A stretch of 64,000 nucleotides of DNA from Trichoplax sp. H2 (lineage: Eukaryota; Placozoa; Uniplacotomia; Trichoplacea), in NCBI GenBank assembly GCA_003344405.1, contig NOWV01000138.1, positions 1 through 64,000 of the forward strand, read 5' to 3'. The notes under the pieces are model-generated. The model had not been told where the DNA came from, ran no database searches, and saw only the letters and a program-made list of their open reading frames with translations. A program made the translations under genes and the position numbers. How positions within the stretch are numbered: position 1 is the stretch's first letter; each line of letters opens with the position of its first letter. Positions 48,510-60,799 of this stretch are shown here, in pieces.

Positions 48510-51500
48510 TTAAGACATGCCAAATCCTTCACTCCCTTCATTGATAGCAATAAGTAAACTATGTTGCATGTCATCTAGTGAGTCGTATATCGGTAAACAT
48601 AATTCGTTGAAGCTAAAAGTAGTAAATTATACATATTAATTAGTAATAGAGGCTGATCTATGTGTAAAGTAGGATAATTAATCCGTAATTCGAAGTTGCT
48701 CATAATTTTACCATGTATGAGCGGTGGGTAATGTTCCAGTAACCATAGCATTGACAATTTGAAATTTAGGAGATAATTCAGAGAATCCCTCAGGTGGAAG
48801 TTGTGAACATCCTGTGACAAACTGTAGTAACCTTGCCATTTCTTGTTGAGTAAAATTGGCAATGATGCTCCAAAACCAAGATAAAATCTATCATTTAAAC
48901 ACAAGTATACATAAATAGTTGCAAAAGGTGTTGAAGAGATTTCATGAGCTACTCTACTTCCGTGAATCATGTAATCAGAACTATGGTAATAAATATATAC
49001 CTTTTCAAACTCAGATGTTCTACCGATGACAGCATGATTTAGCTTCAAATCGTTAATATCATATTCGCAAGTACCACATATTAAGAGCTATCGAAATGTT
49101 TGTAATATGCAAAGACGAATCGATTAACATGTTATTTACATGTGCGTATACTACATATTAAGAATTAAAGCAATGGAAATGATATCCAAGATAAAATTGT
49201 TAATATTGAAAACAAGGAACGGACTATATACAGTTGTGATTCAGTAACTAACTAAAATACGTTACTTCACCTCTAATTCATTTTCATCAAAAATACTGAG
49301 AAGAGAATCAGGTATCAAATCATTTAGGCCTGTTACAAATAGAATTTTAGAGATTAACGATAAAATTTCTTGAAATGTTCCAAATTGCTTCTAGCGGAAT
49401 TCTATTGCCCTCAATTTTATTCAGCTATTACAAGTAGTTGAAATAACCTTTCAAGAAAGCGTTCTTTTCTTCTTGTATTTCTTTACACAGCCTTTGCTGA
49501 GCTAGTAGATCCAAGTATTCAATCTTATTATCATTGTTAACGACACAATTCTTGCCATTGGGCTTTAATTCAATAATCTTTTAAAATTAAATAATATCCA
49601 GAAGAGACACCATTACATATTTATTTATACTAGTTCAATCTCTTCTGCAATAGTTTTTTAACAATCAGTGATAATTTTTTGATACTAATGTATCTAGACT
49701 ACATTGGAAAATGACATGAGTAACATTTTACTACATAAGTGGCCTAAATTATCGTTAATAGCATATCTGATGGCACACGATATCATTACTTTATCGAAAT
49801 GCACCTAGATTAGTAACATATTATCATCTCAGCAATAACATCAAAAGACATGTAATAGATATCTTTTTTATATGACTTTTACGAGACGTATGCTAGCTTT
49901 GCGATGACCGTAACATTTCATATTCAAGACTACCTTTCTAGATTGCTAGTAGTTAACGGCAAGTGACTATATTTGGCTAATAATTTTTTAAGGCATAATA
50001 ACGCAACTTACCTTTTCTAATTTTCCATCCGAGCTGTAAATTTCTTCAGCAAAGACCAGTGATAAGTCGGCTATATCGTTGCTAAGAATGTACTGAATCT
50101 TGTTGGTAAAAAATTCTGGATCGTCATTTTCAAAATGCTAAGCATTAAAGACACCGAAGAAAGGAGAATAACGTTAGCATTAGTTATTCTACCATATTTG
50201 ATCTTTGTTAAATTTGCAATCTAAAGTACTTTTTGAAAGTGGCACATTCGCATTAAAATTTTATATTTAAGTATACGCGTAATCCGCTAGACACAACAAT
50301 AAAAATTAATCTCTTTCTGCAATCTTTGATTTCATTTAATTTAATATTACACCGTAAGGATGAAAATAGATATTTAATCAATAAATAGCCGATTGGAGCA
50401 TAGCCGTGAATACTTGGAGATAGAAATCAAAATAAAATTTAGAAATTACCTTATAATGTACACGAAGTCCTAATATTTGGGCCAAAAATGAACGGGCAAA
50501 GCAAGCTCGAATATAGCAGTTTGAATCTCGAGTAATTGCAGACTCAAGTAAACATTTACCAACAATTTTACCAGCAAATTCGAAATATTTAATTTTAGCG
50601 AATTCTGGAGGACGAGCGTTGTTAGGACGAACCTAGAATGAATATCACCCATGAGTTATCAACGGATTTAGGTCAATCACTACTTAAAAAGATATGCATA
50701 AAAAAACGAGAGATTAAAAATGATCCTATATTTAGATTGAGTGGAACTTCATCAATAACGAGAGCTTATCGGCTTATTACTATGATTATTCAGTTCTAAT
50801 CTAAGTTGCTAACGTATTATGATCTACTGATGACAGTATTTTAGGGATTAGCTAGAAATAAGGGAAGCTTTTGGAAATAAAACCTACCAGAGCTTGATTA
50901 TCATCTCGAAAGCCAACGAATAATTGATTAGATGGTGCAAATAGAGCTCGACTCAATACATGAAACCATTCTCGCAATACTCCACCTAGGTCTTCAGCTG
51001 TGATAGCACCATAAAACGAAAAGAAGCATGTATTAACTATAAATTCTCATGAAATAGACGTGTACATATCCTAAGTTAAACGTCATGAATATTGCTTTCG
51101 TTTTCATTTACAATTTCTGATAGCTAGCAAATCATTCAGTTTAAAATAATTGATTTACAAAACTGCAAATGATTGCATAATTTTAGCTAGAAAGATTTAC
51201 CTTGTTCACCCTGAAATTTAATTTGAAATGGGCGACACCAATCGGATGCGGAAGCATTCTTCAGTTGTTTCATGCTCTAGAATTAAAGCAAATTTTATTC
51301 ATAATTTATTATTATTTGAATATTTAAAATGTGCGGTCAAAGAGGGTAATCAGCTATTAATTGGTGTATAATAATTCTGTTCATCAGTCTACTTTTTCAT
51401 TTACTTTGATATAAGTGTAAGCAAAATTAAAAATACCGTACGTGTTATAATGTTGGTTATTTAATACAACTTAAAGACAATTATCTTGCTTAACGTTTTT

Positions 51501-54500
51501 AATTTCCTTTTCACTTGACTTAGATGATAGAATAGTTAACTTACATCTCTCAAGGCATGTTGGCGTGAAATGGATACAGCATATTTACTTTGAGATCGCT
51601 TGATGTTTAAAGCCGCTAATTCTTGTTGGAAATAGGACATTTTCATGGCAAATGTGTCGCCACCCACTGAGAGAAAATGTCATAAAGTAGACAAGCGTAA
51701 AAATTTTCGAAAAAACAACAAAAACGTTTATTATTGAAAGATTATAAATGACCCCTTACTTTATATTATTCAACCAAACTTACTAAACATTCTCTAAGAA
51801 ATTTATAGACCGTAAATGAAATGATCATGAATAAAATGGTATGCAAGCAATACTACAGATTTATTCAGTAGGACTGAAGAAGCTCTTTGCAGAATAAAGG
51901 ATAGTCTACTGTAAATACCTATGCAAGCAACTAATGCCTTTACTCAATCAGATAAAACTGAATATATCTACCGTATTAATACTTAAGGTTAAGATAAACA
52001 AAGACGGTAAACTTTCATTTCTAAAATATAAAACACTACTATCGCCTTGAATAGGCGTACAAGCAAGCAATGATTATTTATATTGTTCATCACTCTATGT
52101 GCGTGTATATTTCGTTACTGAAAAGACTCTTTAAGAATCCATCACGCTGTAACTTCTATTATCTCTCAATCAGTCAGGACTGAATATATCCAATCATGCT
52201 TTGGATAAAACAAGCTGATAGACTTTTATTTCAATTGAATAACAATTCTGTGGCTGCCTTACCAAATTTTCTATTCAAGAAAGTTGCATATGTTGCCAGG
52301 AAGAGATACTTTTCCTTACACACAACGGATAACGGAGCTTGAATACCATCATCAATGACCAAAGTCTCTTCTTGTATGGATGGATCTTCTTGCAGAGTCA
52401 ACTATTTACCGAAATATAAAATACAAGTAGTTATCTTATACCACGGCTCATTTAACACAATATTTGGATTTTTATCGGAAGGTTCCATTAATAATAGGTG
52501 ACTGAGAATTAGAAATAACTTCTATCTAGTTCTAACCTTTGTTGAAGGCAATACGCGAAATGAACACACGTTATTGGAGAAAACTTTAAGGTAATATTCT
52601 CGGACCTTAATTTGCTAGAAGAAAGGGAAAAAGTAAAATGTAGATTCATTTCCTTACCAAATTTTAATATTTTAATTTGCAGTAATCTATGTTAACTTGT
52701 ATTTATTTCGATAGATAATAAAGATAGATTACAATGCAGCTTGATAGATAAAGTATTGTTAAAATGTAGATAAAATACAAATGAAATACAAGCTAGTTAG
52801 CTTTGTGCATTTTTACACGATGAAATAGTTGTCTATAAACTTACTCTGGCTGAAATACTGCAGTGGACTTTCTTCGGCTTCTTGCTAAAATCAAGGTAGC
52901 TGTTTTCCTTGCTCGCTAGTTTTGCTTCAAAGGTAACATTCATCTTTTTTCTTCCAATTTCCTTATGTAATTTGGCGCCATCAACATCTGTAATACAGGA
53001 GGAAAAGGTTAAAATTTTGCTTCCTCTTTGATAAAGCTGAATGTGATGAATTACGCCTGTGAATGAGGTTATCAAGTAATTCGAACTAAAATAGCCAAAG
53101 GGTAAATTTTAAAGTTGCTTTATAAAATTGAATCCCGTTCATGGGCTTGAATGGAATGCATTACATCCATGATTGCGGTTATGGAATAATACCACATTAG
53201 TATAGAACATTTTATGCTAATGGAGGCTAACGATAAAATTAAAGATACTTTATAAACTTGCATTTCTACAATACCCATCTTCCAAGATGACTTATTAAGG
53301 TGCGATAGCCGATTATTCATGAAATAAATGATTTTACGGCACATACACTTCTAAAGATAAACTGTTATTATTCCACCCATCTTATGGCCTTGAATTATTC
53401 CTTAATATTAGCGACTTAGTTCATGCTGTCTCCACGGTATCCAAAATAATTTGGTAAACTAAAGATGAGTAAATCGGTTTAGGGTAAATTTCTATCTGTA
53501 TAATACGTGCAGGAGGATATCACACTAGTGCTGCCGATCTATCATTCTGAGGTAGAAATTTTGGATACTATGAGAAATTTTCATCGTGAAAGTAGAATAT
53601 TCGTGCAACTTTACGCTCGAAAATAGACGTAATTTACTTTACAATGGATAAGTTTTCTCTTCTACGGGTATTTAGAAATTTCGTAAGAATCCATAATGGC
53701 CTATTCTATTTACTATAAGAATTTTATCACCAGTATATCTCGTCATCTTTGTACTTACTACTTAAAACAACTAGAGTAAAATCGCCATTCTTTAAGATTA
53801 CGGAATCATATAGAAGCTGAGCTTTATAGGCACCCTCTTCTCCAATGACTTTCATTTCCAATTTTTGCTCACTCAAGGCTAACTCGGTGTTAGTTAGAGC
53901 AGAAGGATTCCCAATCTATTCCATAAATGAAATTGAAAAGGGGATTTAGCTTATGGAAATGAATTGATATTACGGTATCAAAACAAACCATATTGCTATA
54001 AATTAGTAGTGACAGTTACAAGTTGCAATATTATAGAAGCAATGCCACAGTATTTTGTTACCACTAATGCTATATTCTATTTCGAAGGAACTTTAACGAT
54101 ATAAGGTACTGTAGTCTAATAAAGCAAGAGTGCTTCCTTACCTTCGTAAGCTTCAGATCAAATCGATTTTCCATTGTTTTACAATAATTTCCAAATTTAT
54201 CTCTGCAGTCAAGTTGCAAGGAATGCACAACATCACGAGTTACAACAATAATGGAGCTAGCAATGCCAATCGTCGATTGCTGAGGATCAGCAGGCCCTAA
54301 ACAAGATGATTCAAAGTTAGAAACAATAATCCAATTATTTGTTCAATATTTGGATAGATACTTTATGCATTCGATCTCCACTCTTTAGGATGCTATTAAG
54401 GTAAGATAGAAGTCCCAGAGGAATGCTATTTCATTATTAGATTCATGTTACCTGCTAGAAATTCCTTTTGAAATGGACTATTGGAAATTTCATTTCCATC

Positions 54501-57350
54501 TACGCGAATATGGATTTTATATTTTCCTGCTTGATGCAATGTAAAGGAAATATTGACGATATGCGGCAGTAATCGGTTTTCGTTGATATCAGAAACGATG
54601 CCAATAGGATTTCCAAGTGGATTCAACATTTCTACTTCTAGGTTAGTTTGTGGTGTGATTGGACAGGCTTGGCCTACCAAAGATACTTGCTATTAAGGTT
54701 AAAAAATGGAATTAGCATGAGGTCTATGTTGATACTATCTAAAGAATAAATGAGATTGTAACATATAGTATCATTTTGCTTTAGCTCGATCTTTAAGAGG
54801 AGAAGAAAGAAATTTAGAATAACTCGTTGATTATATTATCATGCTGTTACTGATTTGGTACCTACCGATATAGAAAATTTCAAAGTGCCACCAACGACTT
54901 TTGGATCTTTCCACTGCCATGTGACATTGAAATGATTTGCAAATTTACTACGAATATTTTTTATTGCTTTGATTGGATTTAGCTTGGATACTTGTTTAGC
55001 CACATCATTGACAGTACCAACGTTATGATTTCGAAATAATAGTGCTTCAACATAGACACCAACATAAATAATGGAATCTGCTACAAGTTTTAGATTGCGA
55101 GTGCAAATAATACGCCAGCGAAATAAAAGCGATATACCAAGAATAATAATTGTATATTGGAGGACTAAAGCAAAAAATAAAATTAAGATTAATCAATTAA
55201 ATATAATGATGGTTATATTAGCTTGTGATAACGTGATCTTCAAAACAGTAAATCAAGATCTACAGTTTCTTGCAAATTTCACTTTATTATAGAAGTTAGT
55301 TTCGTCTAACTACCAAGGACTATCTGACTATCTGACAATCTACTTATTACAGCAAAATTCACGATTTATATACGATTAGTTACAGAATGCTTTTACTGTA
55401 ACAAATCTTATCTTGCCCATTAAGTCGCAAGATCAGATCTAAATTTATATATGTATAGCTATACTATAAAGGAGCAAGCAAGCCGAAGTAAAAACACGTC
55501 TTTACTTATTTGCTATTAACCTGAAGTTTATCATTACCACATAGAGAGCTAAGAACAATTTAGTTAAGACAGCTGCTCGCTTTGACAAACTTCTTATGCG
55601 AATGCAATAGATTGACTTTTCAGATGATTACTTAAAATGGCCTATAATATCCGTACTCGTCTTATTAAAGCAAATGTTCATCTTGAGTTATTCACTAGAA
55701 TATAATCCATGCATTATAATTAAATGATGAAGAAGTAAAAGTAGGGGAAAAGAACAAGGTAGATAGCTGATTAAATTATTTCATTCTTACTTAGTGATGG
55801 TTCATGGTATTAGCTTGTAAAGAAGCTACATTGTGCGTCATGATTGCACGATAGAGAAGTTGGAAGCAGAGGAAAGAGCAAGGTAGGTTGTTGATTGAAT
55901 CATTCTGTTTTTACTTAGTGACGGTTCATGCCACAAGTGTGTAAATGGGCTAAATTGTACATCATGATTGCAAGATGGAAAACTGGAAGCTGGGGAAAAG
56001 GACAAGGTATGTAGCTGATTGAGTTATTCCATTCTTAGTAATGGTTAATGGCACTAGCGTGTAAAAGGAGCTGATCTGTGCATCATGATTGCATAATGGA
56101 GAACTGGAAGCAGGGGAAAAGGACAAGGTAGGTAGCTGATTGAGTCATTCTATTCTTAGTGATGGTTCATGGCACTAGCTTATGAAGGAGCTAATGTATA
56201 CATCCTGATTGCATAATGGAAAACTAATGGTAGAGATAAATGACAAGGTAGATAGCTAATATAATTATTGCGCATTTAGTAATGGCGCTAGCCTGTAAGG
56301 GAGCTTACTAATAGTAGCCATCCTAAGTTTTGAGTTTTAAATATGAATTTAAGTTGATATTACTCGTCACATTTAATTTTACAGTTTTCAATAAGATTAA
56401 ATCAAATTATCGTTCATTTTACCTGGATAAGCAATAGAAAGAGCGTAAATGACGATCGGGCCATTCCATATAGAACTTGCCATTTCTTCAATTTCCTCTA
56501 CCAGAGATTGAATGGCTAATTTTAACTTTGCATTTTCTTGTCCGGTAACATCATGAGAGGTTAATTCGTTCAACTTTGCTTCGCTTAATTGGATCACTTT
56601 GCGGACATTATCCACTCCCATATCGAATAATTTGATAGCATAATTTTGCAGACTATAACGTTTTAGCCAATTGACAAATTTCAATCGTTCTCGTAATCTG
56701 ATCACTGCTGCATTGATGCGATCAATCTTAGAATGATCTAGTTGGCTAAATGCAATATATTGGTGTAGTCGATCGAGATCAAGATTAGCACAAGCATCCA
56801 AGGATACGATTCCTAAGGTAAAAAAGTCAGCATATTCCCATTTTGATACTTATTATAGAATGAATATCGGTCAAGTAAAGAGTGATCTAGATTAAATTGG
56901 TGACTTTAATAGAATAGGAATATCTTTTACTGAGCTGAGAGGTTAATACTATTTAAAATATCCGATATTAGTGAATAGATAATCCTATCCAGTAACGTGA
57001 ACCTCTTATTCAGTTCCATAAAGCAATAATGAAAATTTAAATGTACTAATAAAGCCTATTGGAATATGGAATGGATAGGGTCTTGATCGGTTGGTCTATT
57101 AGATTACCTTCCTATTCAACTACTCTTCTATGCAGTATAGTGTAAGCAATCTACGTTAACCTCTTAGCTTACCTTCCATCCAAAAAGCATCTTCAAAATC
57201 GGATAATCCGTTCTCGCTAAGCCATAACGAGATGGATTGAAACTTTTCGCTGTTGATGTGATATCTCCAGTATGAAATTAGACCGATCATAGCCAAAATC
57301 AGCGTGCAGATGGTGTAAAATACCTTCCTCGCTTGATTAATACTTGCCAT
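48510..57350 (-). CDS. AREL1: HECT E3 ubiquitin ligase, AREL1 family, with N-terminal membrane/SAM region
   Basis: E3 ligase; the human homolog ubiquitinates IAP antagonists and blocks apoptosis. Nineteen exons join to 982 residues: 57173-57350, 56423-56812, 54866-55164, 54452-54689, 54142-54296, 53759-53915, 52845-52987, 52537-52614, 52263-52401, 51545-51666, 51201-51276, 50888-50997, 50450-50632, 50012-50137, 49448-49577, 49271-49329, 49001-49087, 48712-48887, 48510-48612. The order is a TM helix, a SAM-like pair (ISLWLSENGLSDFEDAFW; then a helical region), a second hydrophobic segment (YTIIILGISLLF), a WQWKDP element, filamin-type repeats (HQAGKYKIHIRVDG), then HECT (LGGVLREWF, FEFAGKIVGKCLLES, GFSELSP, PTAHTCFNELCLPIY). 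The catalytic Cys949 codon is TG|C, split by the last intron. The C-terminus SEGFGM fits HECT ligases. It is longer than human AREL1 because of the N-terminal part. Confidence 0.92.
55738..56307 (+). repeat. Minisatellite in AREL1 intron 2, 120-124 bp unit
   Basis: About 4.7 units, tracked by CAAGGTA at 55755, 55879, 56003, 56124 and 56244. Each unit has a GGGGAAAAGGACAAGGTAGG start, an AGCTGATTGAGT.ATTC segment, a CTTAGTGATGGTTCATGGCA segment and a CATCATGATTGCA segment. Units 3 and 4 are the most alike. It takes up much of the 1.26-kb intron between AREL1 exons 2 and 3. Confidence 0.9.
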
Positions 57351-58670
57351 GCCTGAGAATGTCCTACAACTATATAGAAATGAATGCAGTCAATCAGTGC
57401 ATACTAGAGATTACTTTACGGTCTATTTCTTTACTAGTCTACTTTTCTTCATTGCATTTTGGAATCCAATAAATCAAGATTCCTTTTCAATTAATACTAG
57501 CATTACTTTGCAGTATGATGAATTAGCAATCAGTCTACTTTTCTTCACTGTATTTTTAAATCGAACGAATCAGAGTTTCTTTCAATTATAAATTAAAGCG
57601 ATGCTACTAAGCCATCACTAGCAATTTGATAACGTCTGTAAAAAAGAAAGTAACCGGCATACATAGAGTGGAAGCACTTATCAAGGCCATCCGTAATCAT
57701 CAATGCTCATTGATAACCTCCCTCTATGGGCTACCAAAAAAAAACTAACCGATTTATGGTGATTCGAGATTTTGTAGCATAGATACGGTATTAAAACACT
57801 CAGTAGCGGTGATAGTACTAGCAGATTTTATAAATGGGATGCTACAATTTTCTCCTCGTTACAAATTCCGATTTGTAGTAGGATGCCATCATCAGGGATG
57901 ATAAAAATGCTGATTCTATCTGTTCTAAAGACAGCAACCGATATTCGGTGGTAGCATTTGAAAATTGAATCCAATGCGATACTCAAATAATTAGTAGAGC
58001 GATCATATCATCAACAATTAGCATTCATGTCGTGGTGTTGCAATAGAGAAATAGATGCCAAAATCTTTCAAAATAATTGACAAGAAAATCTTTGTAGTCG
58101 CAGGCATTTAATTTTAATGAGCCTAAAGATGTAACTCTTCATTCCATACTAAATCTGTTCAAGAACGGTATATTCTATTCTAAAAGGGAGAGAAAGATAC
58201 TTGAAGGAAAAATTGGGATAGTCTACTGTATTCCTAGCGAGTGATCTGAACTCCATAACAAATCCATCGTAGTTATTTTGCCATTATAGATGCAGCCTTT
58301 GCGATATCAACAACCATCTCACTTTATCTGTTCAAAAGATGAGAACGGAAATACGTTAGAAGCATCTGCAGGCTCTGTAAAATAGTATGCTAAAGGACTC
58401 CATCAATGATGATTATAATAGCCATAACTAGCAATCTCACTTTATCTGATCAGCATCAAGTCAAGATTGTCTGTTAGATCCTGTAGAGGCCATTATGGCA
58501 GAAAAATTGTCAACTATAAATGTAACATTCATTAGCACATTTTTCTACCAAAATTAGGATAGATGACCATAGAAGCTTAGTATGCCAATACACTATTCTT
58601 CCTGATCAATGTAAGGCAAGGGATATTATACTCATTATCGCCATTGCCTTTGGAAATGGAATGTCTCTTT
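57351..58670. other. Upstream of AREL1, weakly repetitive
   Basis: Presumed AREL1 promoter region (just right of 57350), then DNA with faint internal repetition: TATCTGTTC.AAAGA segments near 57925, 58152 and 58330, and CATCAATG/CATCAGGGATGAT segments near 57890 and 58400. The pattern resembles a very old tandem array, but I cannot define a unit. The plus-strand open frame 57349-57591 overlaps the AREL1 start in antisense, and I treat it as chance. Confidence 0.35.
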
Positions 58671-59130
58671 TTTCTTGTCTTCATGGGTCGATGATATTGA
58701 ACTAAAACCAGGTAGAGTTTATTATATATGGGCAGGATTGGAGTAATGCTCTAGTCAATGCATTTACGTTTATTACTGGGGATAAATTTTGAATCCTTTA
58801 GCTTTTATGAAAACGTTAAGAAGTGGACTGGATTTTTTCTTTTAGTAATTCTTGATTGGATTCGTATGTCGACATGGTGGATCATACCCAAGATGGACAG
58901 GTTAGCCTATCTGTTTGCAGCTATTCTGATATTACGGTTGAGGAAGACAAAAATTAGGGACTGCACTCAAGAGAAAATCTTACAACAAACGTGTCGATCA
59001 ACTTGCTCATTAAGAGTTTCAAGGATTTCTTAGCATGATGGAACGCATTTAAAAGCCATTCTAGCAAGAAAGTATCCTCAATGCAGAAAATATAAAATGA
59101 TGGTATTCAAACTTTGACGGTATCGTTCAA
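58671..59130 (+). other. Possible decayed retroelement fragment
   Basis: A short frame at 58681-58740 reads SWVDDIELKPG. The DDIELKPG part resembles the [GD]D[IV]ELNPG motif common near the start of many non-LTR retrotransposon polyproteins. The following open frame (58758-59033) is in another frame and shows no reverse transcriptase motif. The similarity rests on eight residues and may be chance. Confidence 0.15.
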
Positions 59131-59149
59131 GGTAAAAATAGTATTTGAA

Positions 59150-60690
59150 AACCCACTTATTTATGCTTTTCTTTTGCATTATTTTAGCCAGTTGTGCGGC
59201 AGTTATAAGCCATCAAAGTATAAAATCGAATGTCTTTAATCCAATGGAAACTGCTTTATCGGTTTAGGGATCATTTCTTCCATAACAACTGGAAAGATAA
59301 TAACCTAATCGATTGCATTCGAACGCTTACTTTCCCATACTTTCCTCGGTCCCATTTTTACGATCGCGAAGAATCATTAAAAGTACTCGCTTATGTATCG
59401 TTATACTAATACACTAAGTCCGAACTGTAGCAAAATATCATGTCTGATAATTATAATTATAATAGGTAAGTTATAAGTTATAATAATCATAGATTACAAA
59501 TTATCAACATGTTATTGAAATACTTGTCTGTGTTGTATCTAGCAATTGAGTAAATTTCAATATCTGGATAAGTCGACGTTGCTATGGTACAAAACGATTC
59601 GTTACTATTCTAGCTCGAAAAGGAAAGTCTTAAGACCTCTTCAGCATTGCTCCACACGATCATTCAAATACTCTGCTAATATATCTTCAGCTCAACCTTC
59701 AAAAAAATCAATGAATAAGCCAAGCGCGAGCTGCAATTTATGAAAAGTATTACTAGTCAACCTCAAGATCCACCACAATTTATTGGTAGCACTGGTACGG
59801 CAGTAATTAGCCATCAAAGTCCAAGATTCAATGCCTTCAGTCAAGTAGAATTTACTTTATCGCTTTAGGGATCATTTCTTCAAAGTAATCTTAAAGCGAT
59901 TTATAAACTAAGAATTGTTAATTCCATATGAAAGCCCACTTTCCAATGAGGATTATTGCCACTTGTGTGACACAAATAAGCCATCAAAGTCCAGAATTGA
60001 AACCTTCATTCAAGTGGGAATAGCTTTTTTGGCTTAATATATCAAAATCAACTACACTAAAAGCCATATATAAATAATGCAACACCATCACTTGCATTTG
60101 AAAGCCCATTTTCCCTTGCTTTCCTCTGTCTCATATCTACCACTTATACATCAATGACAAGCTATTAAAGTGTAAAATCCAATGTTTTCCATGCTTGGAA
60201 GTTATTTTACGATTCAGAGATCAATTCTTAAAAGTATACTAAAAACTATTCCAGAAAAAAACTGAAAAGATAATTATTGATTGCATTTGAAAGCCCATTT
60301 TCCAATGCTTTGCTCAGCCCCATTTTTGCTACTTATGCCACACGAATATACCGTTGAATGTCTTCTTGAATGTCTTCAATCAAGTGGAAATGAGCAAATT
60401 ACTTTATCGAATTGCTTTATTGCTTTATTGCCTTATTTATTGCTTTATTTATTGCTTTATGACTGCAAAAGAAATCATGGATTCCATGTCAAAGCTCACT
60501 TTCTCATGCTTTCTTCAGTTCCATCTCGGCTAATTTGCGGCACTAATAAGCCATCAAAGCGCATTTGTACAGGATTGAAAGGCCTCCAATCTAATGGAAA
60601 TTGCTTTATCGGTTTTGTGATCAATTCTTTAAAATAAATTAATAGCTATTCAAAAAAAACTGTCATGATAATTGGTTCCCATTGCCAATG
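59150..60690 (+). repeat. Degenerate tandem repeat, roughly 170-210 bp unit
   Basis: A unit containing AAAGCCCATTTTCC.ATGCTTTCCTC, a CCATTTTTGCCACTT segment, AATAAGCCATCAAAGT, a TTCAATCAAGTGGAAATTGC segment, TTTATCGGTTTAGGGATCA and TTCTTAAAAGTAA recurs with decay at about 59145, 59790 (partial), 59935, 60100, 60285 and 60495. Copies differ by many substitutions and gaps. A local run of ATTGCTTTAT-like words at 60411-60460 lies inside it. No coding capacity. Confidence 0.7.
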
Positions 60691-60799
60691 AATTGAATTG
60701 TTAAGGACTCCATGAAAAGGAGATGATGGGTTGGCTGTCGGCTTCAAAGACAAGTTGCTAACGCTTTATAAAGCCAGTAATAACATCAATGGCGGACTC

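Noticed and set aside
48575-49048. 157-codon minus-strand ORF in the AREL1 HECT region
   Set aside because: It reads through an intron and switches frame relative to the HECT domain; the spliced frame is the one that matches HECT ligases.
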